A DNA stretch of 64,000 nt from Comamonadaceae bacterium (GCA_947455145.1 CANGME010000015.1:47624-111623); one strand, 5' to 3'; shown: positions 43,317 through 53,851, counted from the stretch's first letter. The notes: a model not told the origin generated them from the sequence alone. A program made the numbers and translations.

Positions 43317-44603
43317 TTAATTAACTCGGATTTCGCTTACTGTGAGATCAACCTTGCCGTCAGCAAGGGTGGCCTGCACCACTTGCCCCATAAATGTCTG
43401 ATTGGCACGTGTAATTGTGTGGCCATCCTCATCCGTGAGCCAAGCGTAACCTCGCTGCAAGACCAGGCTTGGATCAAGCAATTCTAGACGCAATGCAGCA
43501 CGCTCCAGGCGCTGCCGCATATCAACCAAGGCCAAACAGGCCTGCTCGGGCAAACGGCGCTCCAAGGCTTGTAATTCACGCCCTTGCTGGCTCACTGCGT
43601 TGGAGGCTGCAAAACGCAGCCGCTGTGCCTGTGAGGCGAGTGTGTGGCGCTGGCGGGCCACCAGGGCTGATGGACGCCCCAATCGGGAGGCAAAAGTGTC
43701 AAGCCGCTGGCTCTGACGATCCAGCCGCCGCATCAGCGACTCTTGCAAGCGGTCTTCAATCAGTTCCAGCGCTCCCAGCCAGACCGCCGCAGGTTGTGAC
43801 ACGAGTTCTGCCGCTGCGGTGGGTGTAGGCGCGCGCAAGTCGGCCATAAAGTCAGCGATGGTGAAGTCGGTTTCGTGGCCCACACCGCACACGATGGGTA
43901 CCGGGCTATTGGCCATAGTACGGGCCAGTTGTTCGTCGTTGAAGGCCCATAAATCCTCCAAAGAACCACCACCACGCACCAGCAATATCACGTCAATATC
44001 AGGCGCAAACTGGTACAAGCTTATCAGCGCCTTGACCAGCTCTGACGGAGCCTGCGCGCCCTGCACCAAGGCTGGGGCCAGCACCACCGGGATGTGGGGC
44101 ACACGACGCTTCAAGGCGCTGACCACATCGTGCAGAGCCGCCGCGCCAAGCGAGGTCACCAAACCAATGCCGCGGGGCATCAAGGGCAAGGCTCGCTTGC
44201 GTGACGCATCAAACAAGCCCTCAGCCTCGAGCTTGGCTTTGAGCCTGAGAAACTGCTCAAACAAAGCGCCCTGCCCGGCCTTCGACATCGATTCGACAAT
44301 CAATTGCAGATCGCCACGCGGCTCGTACACGCCCAAACGACCGCGCACTTCCACCCTGTCACCGTCACGCGGGGAAAAATTCACCAACGTGGCGGCACGG
44401 CGGAACATGGCGCAGCGAATTTGGCCGTTTTCATCTTTGAGCGAAAAATAACAATGTCCGCTGGCCGCGCGTGAGAAGCCCGAAACCTCTCCCAGAACCA
44501 CAACGGGATTGAAGCGGGCCTCCAGCGCGTCAGCAATGGCGCGGCATAGCGCGCCGACAGGCCAAATTTGTGGCGTCATCACAGGGGTTTCAGATTCAAA
44601 CAT
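43317..44603 (-). CDS. xseA: Exodeoxyribonuclease VII large subunit
   Basis: 428 residues. N-terminal OB-fold (VVVLGEVSGFSRAASGHCYFSLKDENGQIRC), catalytic core (GLVTSLGAAALHDVVSALKRR, DVILLVRGGGSLEDLWAFNDE, GVGHETDFTIADFMADLRAPTPTAAAEL), a coiled region, and the closing DPSLVLQRGYAWLTDEDG. Degrades single-stranded DNA with XseB, which is not encoded here. No strong ribosome site at the first ATG; an ATG nine codons on is an alternative. Confidence 0.95.
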   Translation of the reverse strand: MFESETPVMTPQIWPVGALCRAIADALEARFNPVVVLGEVSGFSRAASGHCYFSLKDENGQIRCAMFRRAATLVNFSPRDGDRVEVRGRLGVYEPRGDLQLIVESMSKAGQGALFEQFLRLKAKLEAEGLFDASRKRALPLMPRGIGLVTSLGAAALHDVVSALKRRVPHIPVVLAPALVQGAQAPSELVKALISLYQFAPDIDVILLVRGGGSLEDLWAFNDEQLARTMANSPVPIVCGVGHETDFTIADFMADLRAPTPTAAAELVSQPAAVWLGALELIEDRLQESLMRRLDRQSQRLDTFASRLGRPSALVARQRHTLASQAQRLRFAASNAVSQQGRELQALERRLPEQACLALVDMRQRLERAALRLELLDPSLVLQRGYAWLTDEDGHTITRANQTFMGQVVQATLADGKVDLTVSEIRVN

Positions 44604-44944
44604 CAGTCAATTCGCAGCTTATAGCTGAGTAGGCCCTTCAAGTGCTCCACAATTGAGAGCGCCCTGCTCGGCCGAGACCAGAAAACCCGGACAAGTCAAT
44701 AATACGTTGCAAGCTATTGATTTCATTGGTATTTTTTCTGCTTAATAATTAATCATTGTGTCGAAAACCCGCATGAATGCGGGCCAAGACCACTTATCAG
44801 GGGACTTACTCACAAAGTTATCCACATAAATTGTGTGCAAAAACTGAGCCGCTCATCTGCTACTTCGAACGGGGTTTACTTTTCCATCGCAGACCAACCG
44901 CACTGGGCCATAATTGCGCAGCATTTATCCCGTGGAGAGTTCTT
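44604..44944. other. Non-coding gap between xseA and exbB
   Basis: 340 bases with divergent promoters expected. It holds a perfect short palindrome (CCCGCATGAATGCGGG, 44768-44783) and an exact DnaA box (TTATCCACA, 44818-44826). The open frame running into exbB from 44777 is not considered coding. Confidence 0.5.
44818..44826 (+). promoter_or_regulatory. Perfect DnaA box
   Basis: TTATCCACA matches the strong DnaA box exactly. It is a single copy, not an origin cluster, and lies about 120 bases before exbB. Confidence 0.5.
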
Positions 44945-45574
44945 TTGTTTTCAATCATACAAGCCGCAGGTTGGCCCATCTGGCCCCTGATTGCCGCCTC
45001 CATCTTAGCCATGGCGCTCGTTATTGAGCGATTCATCAGCCTTAAGACCGCCAAAATTGCTCCACCTAAATTATTGGATGAAGCGCTCAGTGTCTCTCGC
45101 ACCGCAATTCCTTCTGCCGAGGTTATCAACCAATTGGAGCAAAATTCAGCTTTAGGCGAGGTACTGGCCAGCGGTTTTCGGGTCTTGCAGACCAATCCGC
45201 GCTGTAGCGAGGTTGACCTGCGTGCCACGATGGAGGGCACTGGCCGGGTCGTAGCACATCGTCTGGAGCGCTACCTCAACACCTTGGGCAGCATTGCCTC
45301 TGCCGCACCGCTGTTGGGCCTGTTTGGCACGGTGGTGGGCATGATTGAAATCTTTGGTTCCCAAACGCCAACGGGTGTGTCCACAGGCGGCAACCCGGCT
45401 CAATTGGCTCACGGCATCTCAGTGGCGCTGTACAACACAGCTTTTGGCCTGATCGTGGCGATTCCCTCTCTGATTTTTTGGCGCTACTTCCGGGGCCGAG
45501 TGGATGAATACCTGCTCACGCTTGAGTTGTCCGCCGAGCGGCTAGCGCGCCACCTCATTGCCCTGCGCAAGTAA
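44945..45574 (+). CDS. exbB: MotA/TolQ/ExbB proton channel protein
   Basis: 209 residues from a TTG start at 44945, chosen because the family starts at about FSIIQAAGWPIWPL and GGAGAG lies just upstream; the frame extends further back but without support. Three membrane segments, with core STAAPLLGLFGTV-like sequence (IASAAPLLGLFGTVVGMIEIF). Pairs with the following exbD. Usual position before lpxK in this family, distinct from the receptor-linked copy at 30228. Confidence 0.88.
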   Translation: MFSIIQAAGWPIWPLIAASILAMALVIERFISLKTAKIAPPKLLDEALSVSRTAIPSAEVINQLEQNSALGEVLASGFRVLQTNPRCSEVDLRATMEGTGRVVAHRLERYLNTLGSIASAAPLLGLFGTVVGMIEIFGSQTPTGVSTGGNPAQLAHGISVALYNTAFGLIVAIPSLIFWRYFRGRVDEYLLTLELSAERLARHLIALRK

Positions 45575-45605
45575 CTTGACGAATCAACACGACGTATTGA
45601 GCATT

Positions 45606-46034
45606 ATGAATTTCCGTCACCGAACCCGAGAAGAGCCGGAGATCAACCTAATCCCGTTCATCGACGTACTGTTGGTGGTGCTGATTTTTCTCATGCTCAC
45701 AACCACCTACAACAAGTTCACTGAAATGCAGTTGCGCCTGCCGGTAGCCGACACCGATGCCCAGCGCGACTACCCCAAGGAACTGGTGGTGGCCGTGGGC
45801 AGTGACGGGGCCTATGCCGTGAACAAGAAGATGGTGGAGGGGCGCAGCCTTGATGCGCTCTCCAGCGCCATGCTTGAAGGCGCCAAAGCGGGCAAAGACA
45901 CGGTGGTCATCATCAGTGCCGACGCCAGCGCCAAACACCAGGCCGTGGTAACCGTGATGGAGGCCGCACGCCGTGCAGGCCTGAACCAAATCACCTTTGC
46001 CACCCAGTCCTCGGCGAAGGCCGGGGCCAAATAA
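45606..46034 (+). CDS. exbD: ExbD/TolR family protein
   Basis: 142 residues from ATG at 45606 ([30 protein letters not shown]), with the membrane aspartate in [10 protein letters not shown] and a periplasmic domain. Part of the exbB-exbD-lpxK-trm112-kdsB-adk run. Confidence 0.93.
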   Translation: MNFRHRTREEPEINLIPFIDVLLVVLIFLMLTTTYNKFTEMQLRLPVADTDAQRDYPKELVVAVGSDGAYAVNKKMVEGRSLDALSSAMLEGAKAGKDTVVIISADASAKHQAVVTVMEAARRAGLNQITFATQSSAKAGAK

Positions 46035-46038
46035 TTTA

Positions 46039-47115
46039 ATGCCTGTGGCTTCACAGCCCCCGCGACAACCGGCTTTGCAGCCTACTTGGCAGCTCCACCT
46101 GATCCAGAGCTGGCAACATCGCTCGACACTGGCTTGGTTGCTGTGGCCAATCTCCCTGTTGATGGGGTTTTTGGTGCGAATACGCCAGGGCCTTTACATG
46201 ACGGGTATGCTAAAGCGCCATAGCGTTCCCGTACCTGTCGTCGTGGTGGGCAACGTGGTGGCAGGCGGTGCTGGCAAGACGCCCGTGGTGATGGCCGTGG
46301 TACGACATTTGCAAGCGAACGGCCTGCGGCCCGGTGTGATCTCTCGCGGCTATGGACGGCGCACACAGGACTGCCGCGAAGCTCATGCCGATAGCCTCGC
46401 CCGTGATGTGGGTGATGAACCCGCGCTAATCAAGCGCGCCACCTCCGTTCCCGTGTTCGTGGCCCGCCAACGCATCGACGCCGCGCTGGCCCTGCTGGCC
46501 CAGTACCCCGACACCAACGTAGTTGTCTGTGATGACGGCCTGCAACACTACGCGCTGGAGCGTGATATCGAGATCTGCGTATTCGATGACCGGGGCGTGG
46601 GCAATGGTTTTTTGCTACCCGCTGGCCCCCTGCGCGAGCCTTGGCCGCGTTGGGTTGATCTGGTCTTGCACACCGGTGCTTACCCAGCCTTCACCGGCTT
46701 CACGGCCCAGCGGGCGCTGGCCACCTATGCCATGCGCGCCGATGGCAGCCGGGTTGAATTGGCTTCTCTGGTCAAATCAGAAAAGCCGCTGCTGGCCTTG
46801 GCTGCCATTGCCCAGCCTCAGGCTTTTTTCACGATGCTTGAAACACAGGGACTGGTGCTTGAGCAAACCCAAGCACTGCCGGATCACTATGAATTTGATA
46901 ACTGGCTACGCCCATCTAATAAGAGCTACATACTGATTTGTACAGAAAAAGACGCGGTCAAGCTATGGGAGAAACACCCTGACGCGCTGGCCGTTCCGCT
47001 GGAGTTCATGCCTGAACCCTCCTTTCTGACGGCGCTTGATGCCTTGCTCGCCCCTCTCCTCGAACCATCGCAAAACACAGCGCTATCATCCACGCATGGA
47101 CACACGACTTCTTGA
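46039..47115 (+). CDS. lpxK: Tetraacyldisaccharide 4'-kinase LpxK
   Basis: 358 residues from ATG at 46039, four bases after exbD. N-terminal membrane-associated helix ([16 protein letters not shown]), Walker A in [28 protein letters not shown], and catalytic region [23 protein letters not shown]. Adds the 4' phosphate of lipid A. Its end overlaps the start of the trm112-like gene by about 20 bases. Confidence 0.95.
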   Translation: MPVASQPPRQPALQPTWQLHLIQSWQHRSTLAWLLWPISLLMGFLVRIRQGLYMTGMLKRHSVPVPVVVVGNVVAGGAGKTPVVMAVVRHLQANGLRPGVISRGYGRRTQDCREAHADSLARDVGDEPALIKRATSVPVFVARQRIDAALALLAQYPDTNVVVCDDGLQHYALERDIEICVFDDRGVGNGFLLPAGPLREPWPRWVDLVLHTGAYPAFTGFTAQRALATYAMRADGSRVELASLVKSEKPLLALAAIAQPQAFFTMLETQGLVLEQTQALPDHYEFDNWLRPSNKSYILICTEKDAVKLWEKHPDALAVPLEFMPEPSFLTALDALLAPLLEPSQNTALSSTHGHTTS

Positions 47116-47278
47116 ACTGCTGGTCTGCCCCGTCACCAAAGGGCCTCTGACCTATGACCGCGAAAAACACGAACTGATCTCGCACAGCGCACGCTTGGCC
47201 TACCCCGTGCGCGACGGCATTCCCATCTTGCTGGAAAACGAAGCACGCACCCTCACAGACGAGGAACTCGGGCTGTGA
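47096..47278 (+). CDS. Trm112 family small protein
   Basis: 60 residues. [28 protein letters not shown] and [17 protein letters not shown] are typical of the bacterial Trm112/YcaR proteins found beside lpxK and kdsB; one cysteine of the zinc site is kept (VCPVTK). Begins inside lpxK and ends in TGA that overlaps the GTG of a 13-codon mini frame. Confidence 0.92.
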   Translation: MDTRLLELLVCPVTKGPLTYDREKHELISHSARLAYPVRDGIPILLENEARTLTDEELGL

Positions 47279-47316
47279 ACGTCGTCAATCCTTCGGACGA
47301 GGAACTCGGCCTGTGA
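47258..47316 (+). repeat. 38-base tandem duplication joining trm112 and kdsB
   Basis: GACGAGGAACTCGGGCTGTG and A at 47258-47278 recur with one change at 47296-47316. The first copy ends the Trm112 frame (DEELGL, stop); the second ends a 13-codon frame GTG-47275 (also DEELGL, stop) whose TGA overlaps the kdsB GTG. Confidence 0.8.
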
Positions 47317-48068
47317 GCTTCACCGTCCTCATCCCCGCCCGGCTGGCCTCCACGCGACTGCCAGACAAACCTCTGGCCGACATTGCCGGCCTGCCCATGA
47401 TCGTGCGGGTAGCGCAGCGCGTGCAAAGCGGCATGCCAGCGGCCACCCGCATCGTCGTCGCAGCCGACAGTGAACGCATCACCGACGCCTGCGCCCAACA
47501 CGGTGTGCAAGCCCTTTTGACGCGCACAGACCACCCCAGTGGCAGTGACCGTCTAGCCGAGGCTTGCGACCTACTGCAACTACGCGATAACGAGATCGTC
47601 GTCAACGTGCAAGGCGATGAGCCCCTGATTGACCCGGCCCTGGTCATGGCCGTGGCTGAGTTGCTGCAACAGCGCCCTGAGGCCAGCATGAGCACTGCGG
47701 CCCACCCCATCACCGAGTTGGCAGAGTTTCAAAACCCCAACGTGGTCAAAGTCGTGCTCGATGCCCGCGCGCTAGCCCTGTACTTCAGCCGCTCACCCAT
47801 TCCCTACCCGCGTGACGCCGCCAGCGCGCTGCCCAACGCGCAGCCCTTACGCCACATCGGCATCTACGGTTACCGGGCCGGTTTCTTGCGCCAATTCCCC
47901 AAGCTGGCGCAAGCTCCCATGGAAATGACGGAAGCCCTGGAACAATTGCGCGCCATGTGGCACGGCCACCGCATCGCCGTCCACGTCACACCCCACGCCC
48001 CCGGCCCAGGCGTCGACACACCACAAGACCTGGAACGCGTGCGTCAGTTGATGGCAAGCCGGGCGTGA
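47313..48068 (+). CDS. kdsB: 3-deoxy-manno-octulosonate cytidylyltransferase KdsB
   Basis: 251 residues, GTG start. Activates Kdo as CMP-Kdo for lipopolysaccharide. N-terminal nucleotide-binding loop [52 protein letters not shown] and [23 protein letters not shown] end. The GTG overlaps the stop of the duplicated mini frame, and GAGGAA within the duplicate serves as ribosome site. Confidence 0.96.
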   Translation: MSFTVLIPARLASTRLPDKPLADIAGLPMIVRVAQRVQSGMPAATRIVVAADSERITDACAQHGVQALLTRTDHPSGSDRLAEACDLLQLRDNEIVVNVQGDEPLIDPALVMAVAELLQQRPEASMSTAAHPITELAEFQNPNVVKVVLDARALALYFSRSPIPYPRDAASALPNAQPLRHIGIYGYRAGFLRQFPKLAQAPMEMTEALEQLRAMWHGHRIAVHVTPHAPGPGVDTPQDLERVRQLMASRA

Positions 48069-48111
48069 TATTCTCCATGCGCACACACTAATGGTCTTTA
48101 CACAGCATTGA

Positions 48112-48810
<699 letters not shown>

Positions 48811-48824
48811 TTTCAAGGATTCGT

Positions 48825-49964
48825 TCAGAATAAATCAATATCGCTGACCTTGACTTCTTTTTGCAGCAGTCCAAGGTTAAACAGATCAGCATGGCTGCAT
48901 ACTTGGTTGCGGCCATTATTTTTGGCGTAATACAACGCTTGATCTGCTTTTTCACAGACAGTCGAAGGTGAGTCACCCGGCAGAACTTCTGCCACCCCCA
49001 TACTGGCAGTGAGACTACCGACTTGAGGAAATTTTGAAGCCTCCATTTGCTTACGGAATCTCTCAGCTATTTGAACAACTGTTTCGTCGTCAGGTGCGCG
49101 CAAAATAATCACAAATTCTTCACCCCCAAATCGGTAAATTCGATCTGAACCACGAAATGATTTTTTCAGACTGCGCGCCACCAATATCAGTACTTCATCA
49201 CCAATTTGATGACCAAAGCCGTCATTTACGCGCTTGAAATGATCGATGTCAACCATGGCCAGCCAGAACCGTTCGCCAGCTTCCTTGCGACGCAACTGCA
49301 GCACGCTGCGAACATCCTTCTCATCTGACTCTCCAGACATAGACTCATCTACCGAGACTGACGTACTGTCTGCAAGAAGCTTATAAAAAGTATCGTCAAA
49401 AGACTTGCGATTGAGAAGCCCGGTAAGCGCATCTTGTTCAGAAACGGCAAAAATACTGCTCATATTTCGATATACATACAAAAGTCGTGCAACGATATCT
49501 TGAGAAGATTCACTCAATCGATGTTTCGAATAAATTTCAACAATTCCGATCTCATCCGCCCAAGTAGGCGCAAATAAGGGCAGGCAACTCGTCCAACCGC
49601 CCTCATCACACGCCACTTCGCGCTCAACAAGCAGGCGACTCTCAAGGCACTTTTGGCGATGCTCAAACGCCTGCAAAGGTGGTAACAATCTGAAATCGGC
49701 TCGAAGAGGGTCGCCGACCCGAGTAACACCACCTGACATCATGACAATCAACGGAAACCAGTGGAGGTTGATTGCATCGTTGACAACGCTATAAAGTGCA
49801 ACACTTTTTGGTTGAATCAAATCCATCAATGCAGTTGTCAGAGCCAAATCCAGCGACTGTCTGTCACGGGGATTTGTCAAAGCAGCTAGGTGATCAATTA
49901 GGGAAGGCATGAGAGCTTTTGAGTTTGGTGATATTTTTAAAATGATCACCGTCCTTATCGACAT
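48825..49964 (-). CDS. Diguanylate cyclase (GGDEF domain)
   Basis: 379 residues. N-terminal region of about 170 residues looks like a GAF-type sensor; the C-terminal GGDEF domain carries the active site RFGGEEFVIIL and, five residues before it, an RxxD product-inhibition site (RGSD). The catalytic start block is DALTGLLNRKSFDDTF. Makes cyclic di-GMP; signal unknown. Start at 49964 is supported by AAGGGG upstream; an ATG 18 codons later is possible. Lies alone, convergent with adk. Confidence 0.92.
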   Translation of the reverse strand: MSIRTVIILKISPNSKALMPSLIDHLAALTNPRDRQSLDLALTTALMDLIQPKSVALYSVVNDAINLHWFPLIVMMSGGVTRVGDPLRADFRLLPPLQAFEHRQKCLESRLLVEREVACDEGGWTSCLPLFAPTWADEIGIVEIYSKHRLSESSQDIVARLLYVYRNMSSIFAVSEQDALTGLLNRKSFDDTFYKLLADSTSVSVDESMSGESDEKDVRSVLQLRRKEAGERFWLAMVDIDHFKRVNDGFGHQIGDEVLILVARSLKKSFRGSDRIYRFGGEEFVIILRAPDDETVVQIAERFRKQMEASKFPQVGSLTASMGVAEVLPGDSPSTVCEKADQALYYAKNNGRNQVCSHADLFNLGLLQKEVKVSDIDLF

Positions 49965-50125
49965 AATTCCCCTTGACTTAAATCAGATCCAACAACTCGA
50001 ACGTGCATCGGCAACTTACCAAGTTTCACTTCTGAATGGAACTAACCTAAGCATCAAAAGGGAAAACCCGAGTGCATATTTATAAATTAATATGTAAGCT
50101 TATGATTTCTCCAAGAAAGGTTCCC

Positions 50126-50821
50126 ATGAGCTTCGTTATCACGCCGCCCGCCCAAGTGTCTGTGCCAGTAGTAGGAACTAAAGATCGGTTTCCTGTTAAC
50201 CGTATTTACTGCGTAGGCCGCAACTACGTAGAGCACGCGAAAGAGATGGGTTTCACAGGCCGTGAGGCGCCCTTCTTCTTTCTCAAACCCACAGACACTT
50301 GCGTCATCGTCAATGCGGGTGAAACGGCTGATCTGCCCTATCCCACGCTGACCAAAGAGTTCCACCACGAAATAGAGCTGGTGGTGGCCATCGGAACTGG
50401 CGGCAAAAACATCAAGGCCGCCGATGCCCACAAGCACATTTATGGCTATGGTGTTGGCTTGGACATGACCCGTCGCGACCTACAGGGAGATATGAAAAAA
50501 CTCGGACGTCCCTGGTGCATTGGCAAGGCTTTTGACCACTCTTCACCCATTGGCCCCATCACGCCTGCAGCGCAAGCTGGTGACGTCGAGAACGCTGAAA
50601 TCTACATCCAGGTCAACGGCAAAGACCGCCAGCGCAGCAACGTTTCCAAGCTGATCTGGAATATCGGCGAAATCATTGAGCACATCACTGCGGCTTGGGA
50701 ACTTCAACCAGGCGACCTGATTTACTCAGGCACGCCTGAGGGCGTCAATGCTGTGGTTCAAGGTGATGTTTTGGACGGCAGCGTAGCTGGCCTCACACCC
50801 ATTCGTCTCAAAGTTGTTTAA
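50126..50821 (+). CDS. Fumarylacetoacetate hydrolase family protein (fumarylpyruvate hydrolase-like)
   Basis: 231 residues from ATG at 50126 (AGAAAGG upstream); the frame to 50072 is not supported. Conserved: RIYCVGRNYVEHAKEMG, PFFFLKPTDTC, FHHEIELVVAIG (metal-binding glutamates), YGYGVGLDMTRRDLQ and GDLIYSGTPEGV. Related enzymes cleave the diketo acids formed in aromatic degradation (gentisate path). Thirteen bases before a TRAP transporter operon, so it probably acts on the imported compound. Confidence 0.85.
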   Translation: MSFVITPPAQVSVPVVGTKDRFPVNRIYCVGRNYVEHAKEMGFTGREAPFFFLKPTDTCVIVNAGETADLPYPTLTKEFHHEIELVVAIGTGGKNIKAADAHKHIYGYGVGLDMTRRDLQGDMKKLGRPWCIGKAFDHSSPIGPITPAAQAGDVENAEIYIQVNGKDRQRSNVSKLIWNIGEIIEHITAAWELQPGDLIYSGTPEGVNAVVQGDVLDGSVAGLTPIRLKVV

Positions 50822-50834
50822 GGCGAGGGGCCCT

Positions 50835-51326
50835 GTGAAACAAATCGAAACTTTGGCTGCTTTTTGCGCTATCTTGGCCGGGGTGGTGCTAACTCTGATC
50901 ACCCTGATCACCGTCATAGCCGTGATGGGCCGTGAAGTTCTGGGCAAAACCATATCGGGTGACTTCGAGTTGGTGGGCGTCGCTGCAGGGGCAGCTATCG
51001 CTCTATTTTTGCCTTGGTGCCAGGTCAAGCGCGGCAATATCGTGGTCGATTTTTTCACAACCGGCGCTAGTGAACGAGCCATCCAATACATGAACCGTTT
51101 CGGCAGCTTGCTCATGGCGCTCATGGCCGGTGTTTTTGCCTGGCGCTCCACGCTGGGCGGGTTGAACGCCTACTCAACCCACTCGGGCACAATGATGCTG
51201 GATTTCCCGGAGTGGATCGTCTATGCAACGATGGTCCCCCCGCTGGCGCTGACATCTTTGATTGGTCTGCTTCAAGCCCTGGGCTTTGAGCCGACCAGCA
51301 ATACCAAAGCATGTAGCCCAGCATGA
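50835..51326 (+). CDS. TRAP transporter small permease (DctQ type)
   Basis: 163 residues, GTG start with AGGCGAGGGG upstream. Four membrane segments with the DctQ pattern (GREVLGKTISGDFELVGVAAGAAIALFLPWCQVKRGNIVVDFFT). Overlaps the large permease gene by four bases. Confidence 0.88.
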   Translation: MKQIETLAAFCAILAGVVLTLITLITVIAVMGREVLGKTISGDFELVGVAAGAAIALFLPWCQVKRGNIVVDFFTTGASERAIQYMNRFGSLLMALMAGVFAWRSTLGGLNAYSTHSGTMMLDFPEWIVYATMVPPLALTSLIGLLQALGFEPTSNTKACSPA

Positions 51327-52651
51327 GTCCCATTACCCTTGCCCTGCTGATTTTTGGCCTCATGCTGGTCATGATGGCCATTCGCGTGCCTATTGCTGTC
51401 TCGATGTTTTTTGCCGGTGCCGTGGGCTACGTCCTTCAAGCAGGCTGGGGCCCACTGAGCAGTTGGCTCAACACTCAGGCATTTGCACGCTTTGCAAGTT
51501 ATGACCTGTCCGTCATCCCTCTTTTCATATTGATGGGGCACTTTGCCACGCAGGGCGGCATCTCCAAAGCCTTGTTCCAGTTCGCGGCCTCGGTCATGGG
51601 GCGTTTTAGAGGTGGCCTGGCCATGTCTTCCGTGCTGGCCAGTGCGGCATTTGGTTCGATCTGCGGCTCGTCCGTAGCCACTGCTGCCACCATCACCGGC
51701 GTGGCCTTACCCGAGATGAAGCGTCACGGCTACTCGGGGCGACTGGCCACTGGCACGCTAGCCGCAGGCGGCACGCTGGGTATTTTGATTCCGCCATCCG
51801 TGCCTCTGGTGATCTACGCCATCCTAGCTGAGCAAAACATTGCCAAGTTGTTTGCAGCGGCCATGGTGCCGGGCTTAATAGCCATGGTGGGCTACATCAT
51901 TGCTATCGCCATTTACGTTCGCTTAGTCCCCGGCCAGGCACCAGAACACAACACGTCAGAGCCATTTAACCGCGCAGCATTCATGGGCATCTTGCCGATT
52001 GCTATCATCTTCATCATCGTGTTTGGTGGAATTTATGGCGGCTATTTCACGCCCACTGAGGGCGCTGCCGTGGGGGCGTTTTCCACCTTTATCGCAGCAC
52101 TGATTAAGCGTGAAATCAACTGGTCCAAATTCAAGCAGTGCTTCTACGCCACAGCCGAGAGCTCGGGCATGATCTTCCTGATTTTCCTTGGGGCCGACAT
52201 GATGAACGCCTCATTGGCTCTGACCCAAGTGCCCAACCAGCTAGCCGCTGTGGTCAGTGGCTGGGGCCTTGCACCTGTGATGGTGGTGGCCGCGATCATG
52301 CTGTTTTATGTGGTGCTCGGTGCAGTGATGGACGAGCTGTCCATGATCTTGCTGACCATCCCAATTTTCTTCCCCATGATCATGGGGCTGGACTTTGGCA
52401 TGAGCAAGGAATACACCGCCATCTGGTTCGGCATCATGGTGCTGATGACGGTGGGCTTTGGCATGCTGGCCCCGCCTGTGGGGTTAAACGTGTATGTCGT
52501 CAACGGCATGGCCAACAGTGCCGGGCACAACATCCCAATTGCTGAGAGCTACAAGGGCGTCATGCCCTTTCTGATCAGCGACACCATTCGCACCATTGTG
52601 TTGCTGCTTTTCCCCGGTATTTCCCTATGGTTGGTGAAATACATCGGGTAA
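51323..52651 (+). CDS. TRAP transporter large permease (DctM type)
   Basis: 442 residues, about twelve membrane segments. Typical blocks: FASYDLSVIPLFILMGHFATQGGIS, FGSICGSSVATAATITGVALPEMKR, GTLAAGGTLGILIPPSVPLVIYAILAEQ and GGIYGGYFTPTEGAAVGAF. Carries out Na+-driven organic acid import. Confidence 0.95.
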   Translation: MSPITLALLIFGLMLVMMAIRVPIAVSMFFAGAVGYVLQAGWGPLSSWLNTQAFARFASYDLSVIPLFILMGHFATQGGISKALFQFAASVMGRFRGGLAMSSVLASAAFGSICGSSVATAATITGVALPEMKRHGYSGRLATGTLAAGGTLGILIPPSVPLVIYAILAEQNIAKLFAAAMVPGLIAMVGYIIAIAIYVRLVPGQAPEHNTSEPFNRAAFMGILPIAIIFIIVFGGIYGGYFTPTEGAAVGAFSTFIAALIKREINWSKFKQCFYATAESSGMIFLIFLGADMMNASLALTQVPNQLAAVVSGWGLAPVMVVAAIMLFYVVLGAVMDELSMILLTIPIFFPMIMGLDFGMSKEYTAIWFGIMVLMTVGFGMLAPPVGLNVYVVNGMANSAGHNIPIAESYKGVMPFLISDTIRTIVLLLFPGISLWLVKYIG

Positions 52652-52715
52652 GTCCGATGTTCAAACCACAGCTTTCACGCTATTGTCAAACTCATTATTG
52701 ATTGGAGAAACCTGA

Positions 52716-53765
52716 ATGAAACGTCGTAGCCTTTTGCAATCCGGTGCTGCTGTTGCCCTGGGTGCCCCTGCACTGAGCAGCTTTGCCCAGGCCCAAGTCA
52801 CGCTCAAGTTCCACACCTTTATGGCCCCCCAGTCCAATGTGTGGCTGAACATGCACAAGGCCTGGATGGACAAGGTTGAAAAAGAATCCGGTGGGCGCAT
52901 CAAGTTTGAGGCGTACCCCGCCATGCAATTGGGTGGCACGGCCGCACAGCTTTATGATCAGGCCAAGGACGGCGTGGTGGACGTAGTTTGGGTGCCACCA
53001 GGTTTTACCGCCGGACGCTTCCCCCGCTCGGAGTCATTCGAGCTTCCTTTCATGATGACCAACGCCGAAGCCACGTCCAAAGCCTATTGGGAGTACGTGC
53101 AAACCATGGCGGCAGATGAGTTCAAAGATGTGCAGACGATTGCGTTGCATGTTCATGGCCCGGGCGTGATTCATACCGCAGACAAACCCGTCAAAACGGT
53201 GGAAGACCTTAAAGGCATGAAGATTCGCGGCCCCTCTCGCCCGGTCACCAAGTTGCTGGCCAGTTTGGGTGCCATCCCTGTGGGTATGCCTTTGCCCGCG
53301 ATTCCTGATGCGCTGTCCAAGGGCACCATCAATGGATGTGTCGTTCCGTGGGAAGTTGTGCCCTCCGTCAAAGTGCAAGAGTTGACCAAGTTCCACGCCG
53401 AGTTCGACCCCGCCGGTGGCTGCCTGTACACCCTGCCCTTCATCTTGTGCATGAACAAGGCCAAGTACAACAGCCTACCTCCTGAGTTGAAGAAAATCAT
53501 CGACGCCAACTCCGGCATGGCCACATCGGCCTGGCTAGGCAAGGTACAGCAGGCCGGCGACATCCCGGGGCGCAAGAGCGCTGTTGACCGTGGCAACCAA
53601 ATCTTCACTGTCAGTCCTGCCGAGAGCCAGAACTTTCGCCGCAAATCACGCGCCCTGGAAGTGGAATGGGTCGAGGACATGAACAAGAAGGGCTTCGATG
53701 GACGAAAACTGCTCGATACAACCCGAGCTTTGATCGACAAGCACACCAAAACCACCAAGGCCTGA
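52716..53765 (+). CDS. TRAP transporter solute receptor (DctP type)
   Basis: 349 residues. Export signal MKRRSLLQSGAAVALGAPAL with Arg-Arg (possible Tat) ending FAQAQ, then the DctP fold (VTLKFHTFMAPQSNVWLNMHKAWMDKVEKESGG, TVEDLKGMKIRGPSRPVTKLL, and the ligand-side arginine region). Located 64 bases after dctM. Ligand unknown, likely an organic acid given the FAH enzyme upstream. Confidence 0.93.
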   Translation: MKRRSLLQSGAAVALGAPALSSFAQAQVTLKFHTFMAPQSNVWLNMHKAWMDKVEKESGGRIKFEAYPAMQLGGTAAQLYDQAKDGVVDVVWVPPGFTAGRFPRSESFELPFMMTNAEATSKAYWEYVQTMAADEFKDVQTIALHVHGPGVIHTADKPVKTVEDLKGMKIRGPSRPVTKLLASLGAIPVGMPLPAIPDALSKGTINGCVVPWEVVPSVKVQELTKFHAEFDPAGGCLYTLPFILCMNKAKYNSLPPELKKIIDANSGMATSAWLGKVQQAGDIPGRKSAVDRGNQIFTVSPAESQNFRRKSRALEVEWVEDMNKKGFDGRKLLDTTRALIDKHTKTTKA

Positions 53766-53786
53766 AACACAAGCTCTGCTCACCCA

Positions 53787-53813
53787 GCCGCTCCCTGTGA
53801 GCGGCTTTTTTTT
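53787..53813 (+). terminator. Intrinsic terminator after the TRAP operon
   Basis: GCCGCTC-CCTGT-GAGCGGC followed by eight T. Ends the fah-dctQMP transcript. Confidence 0.88.
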
Positions 53814-53851
53814 ACTAAAAACAACCTCCCGCATGACCTAAACTACGCCGC

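Noticed and set aside
44818..44826. Replication origin near the DnaA box
   Set aside because: Only one DnaA box, no AT-rich unwinding element and no dnaA, dnaN or gyrB nearby.
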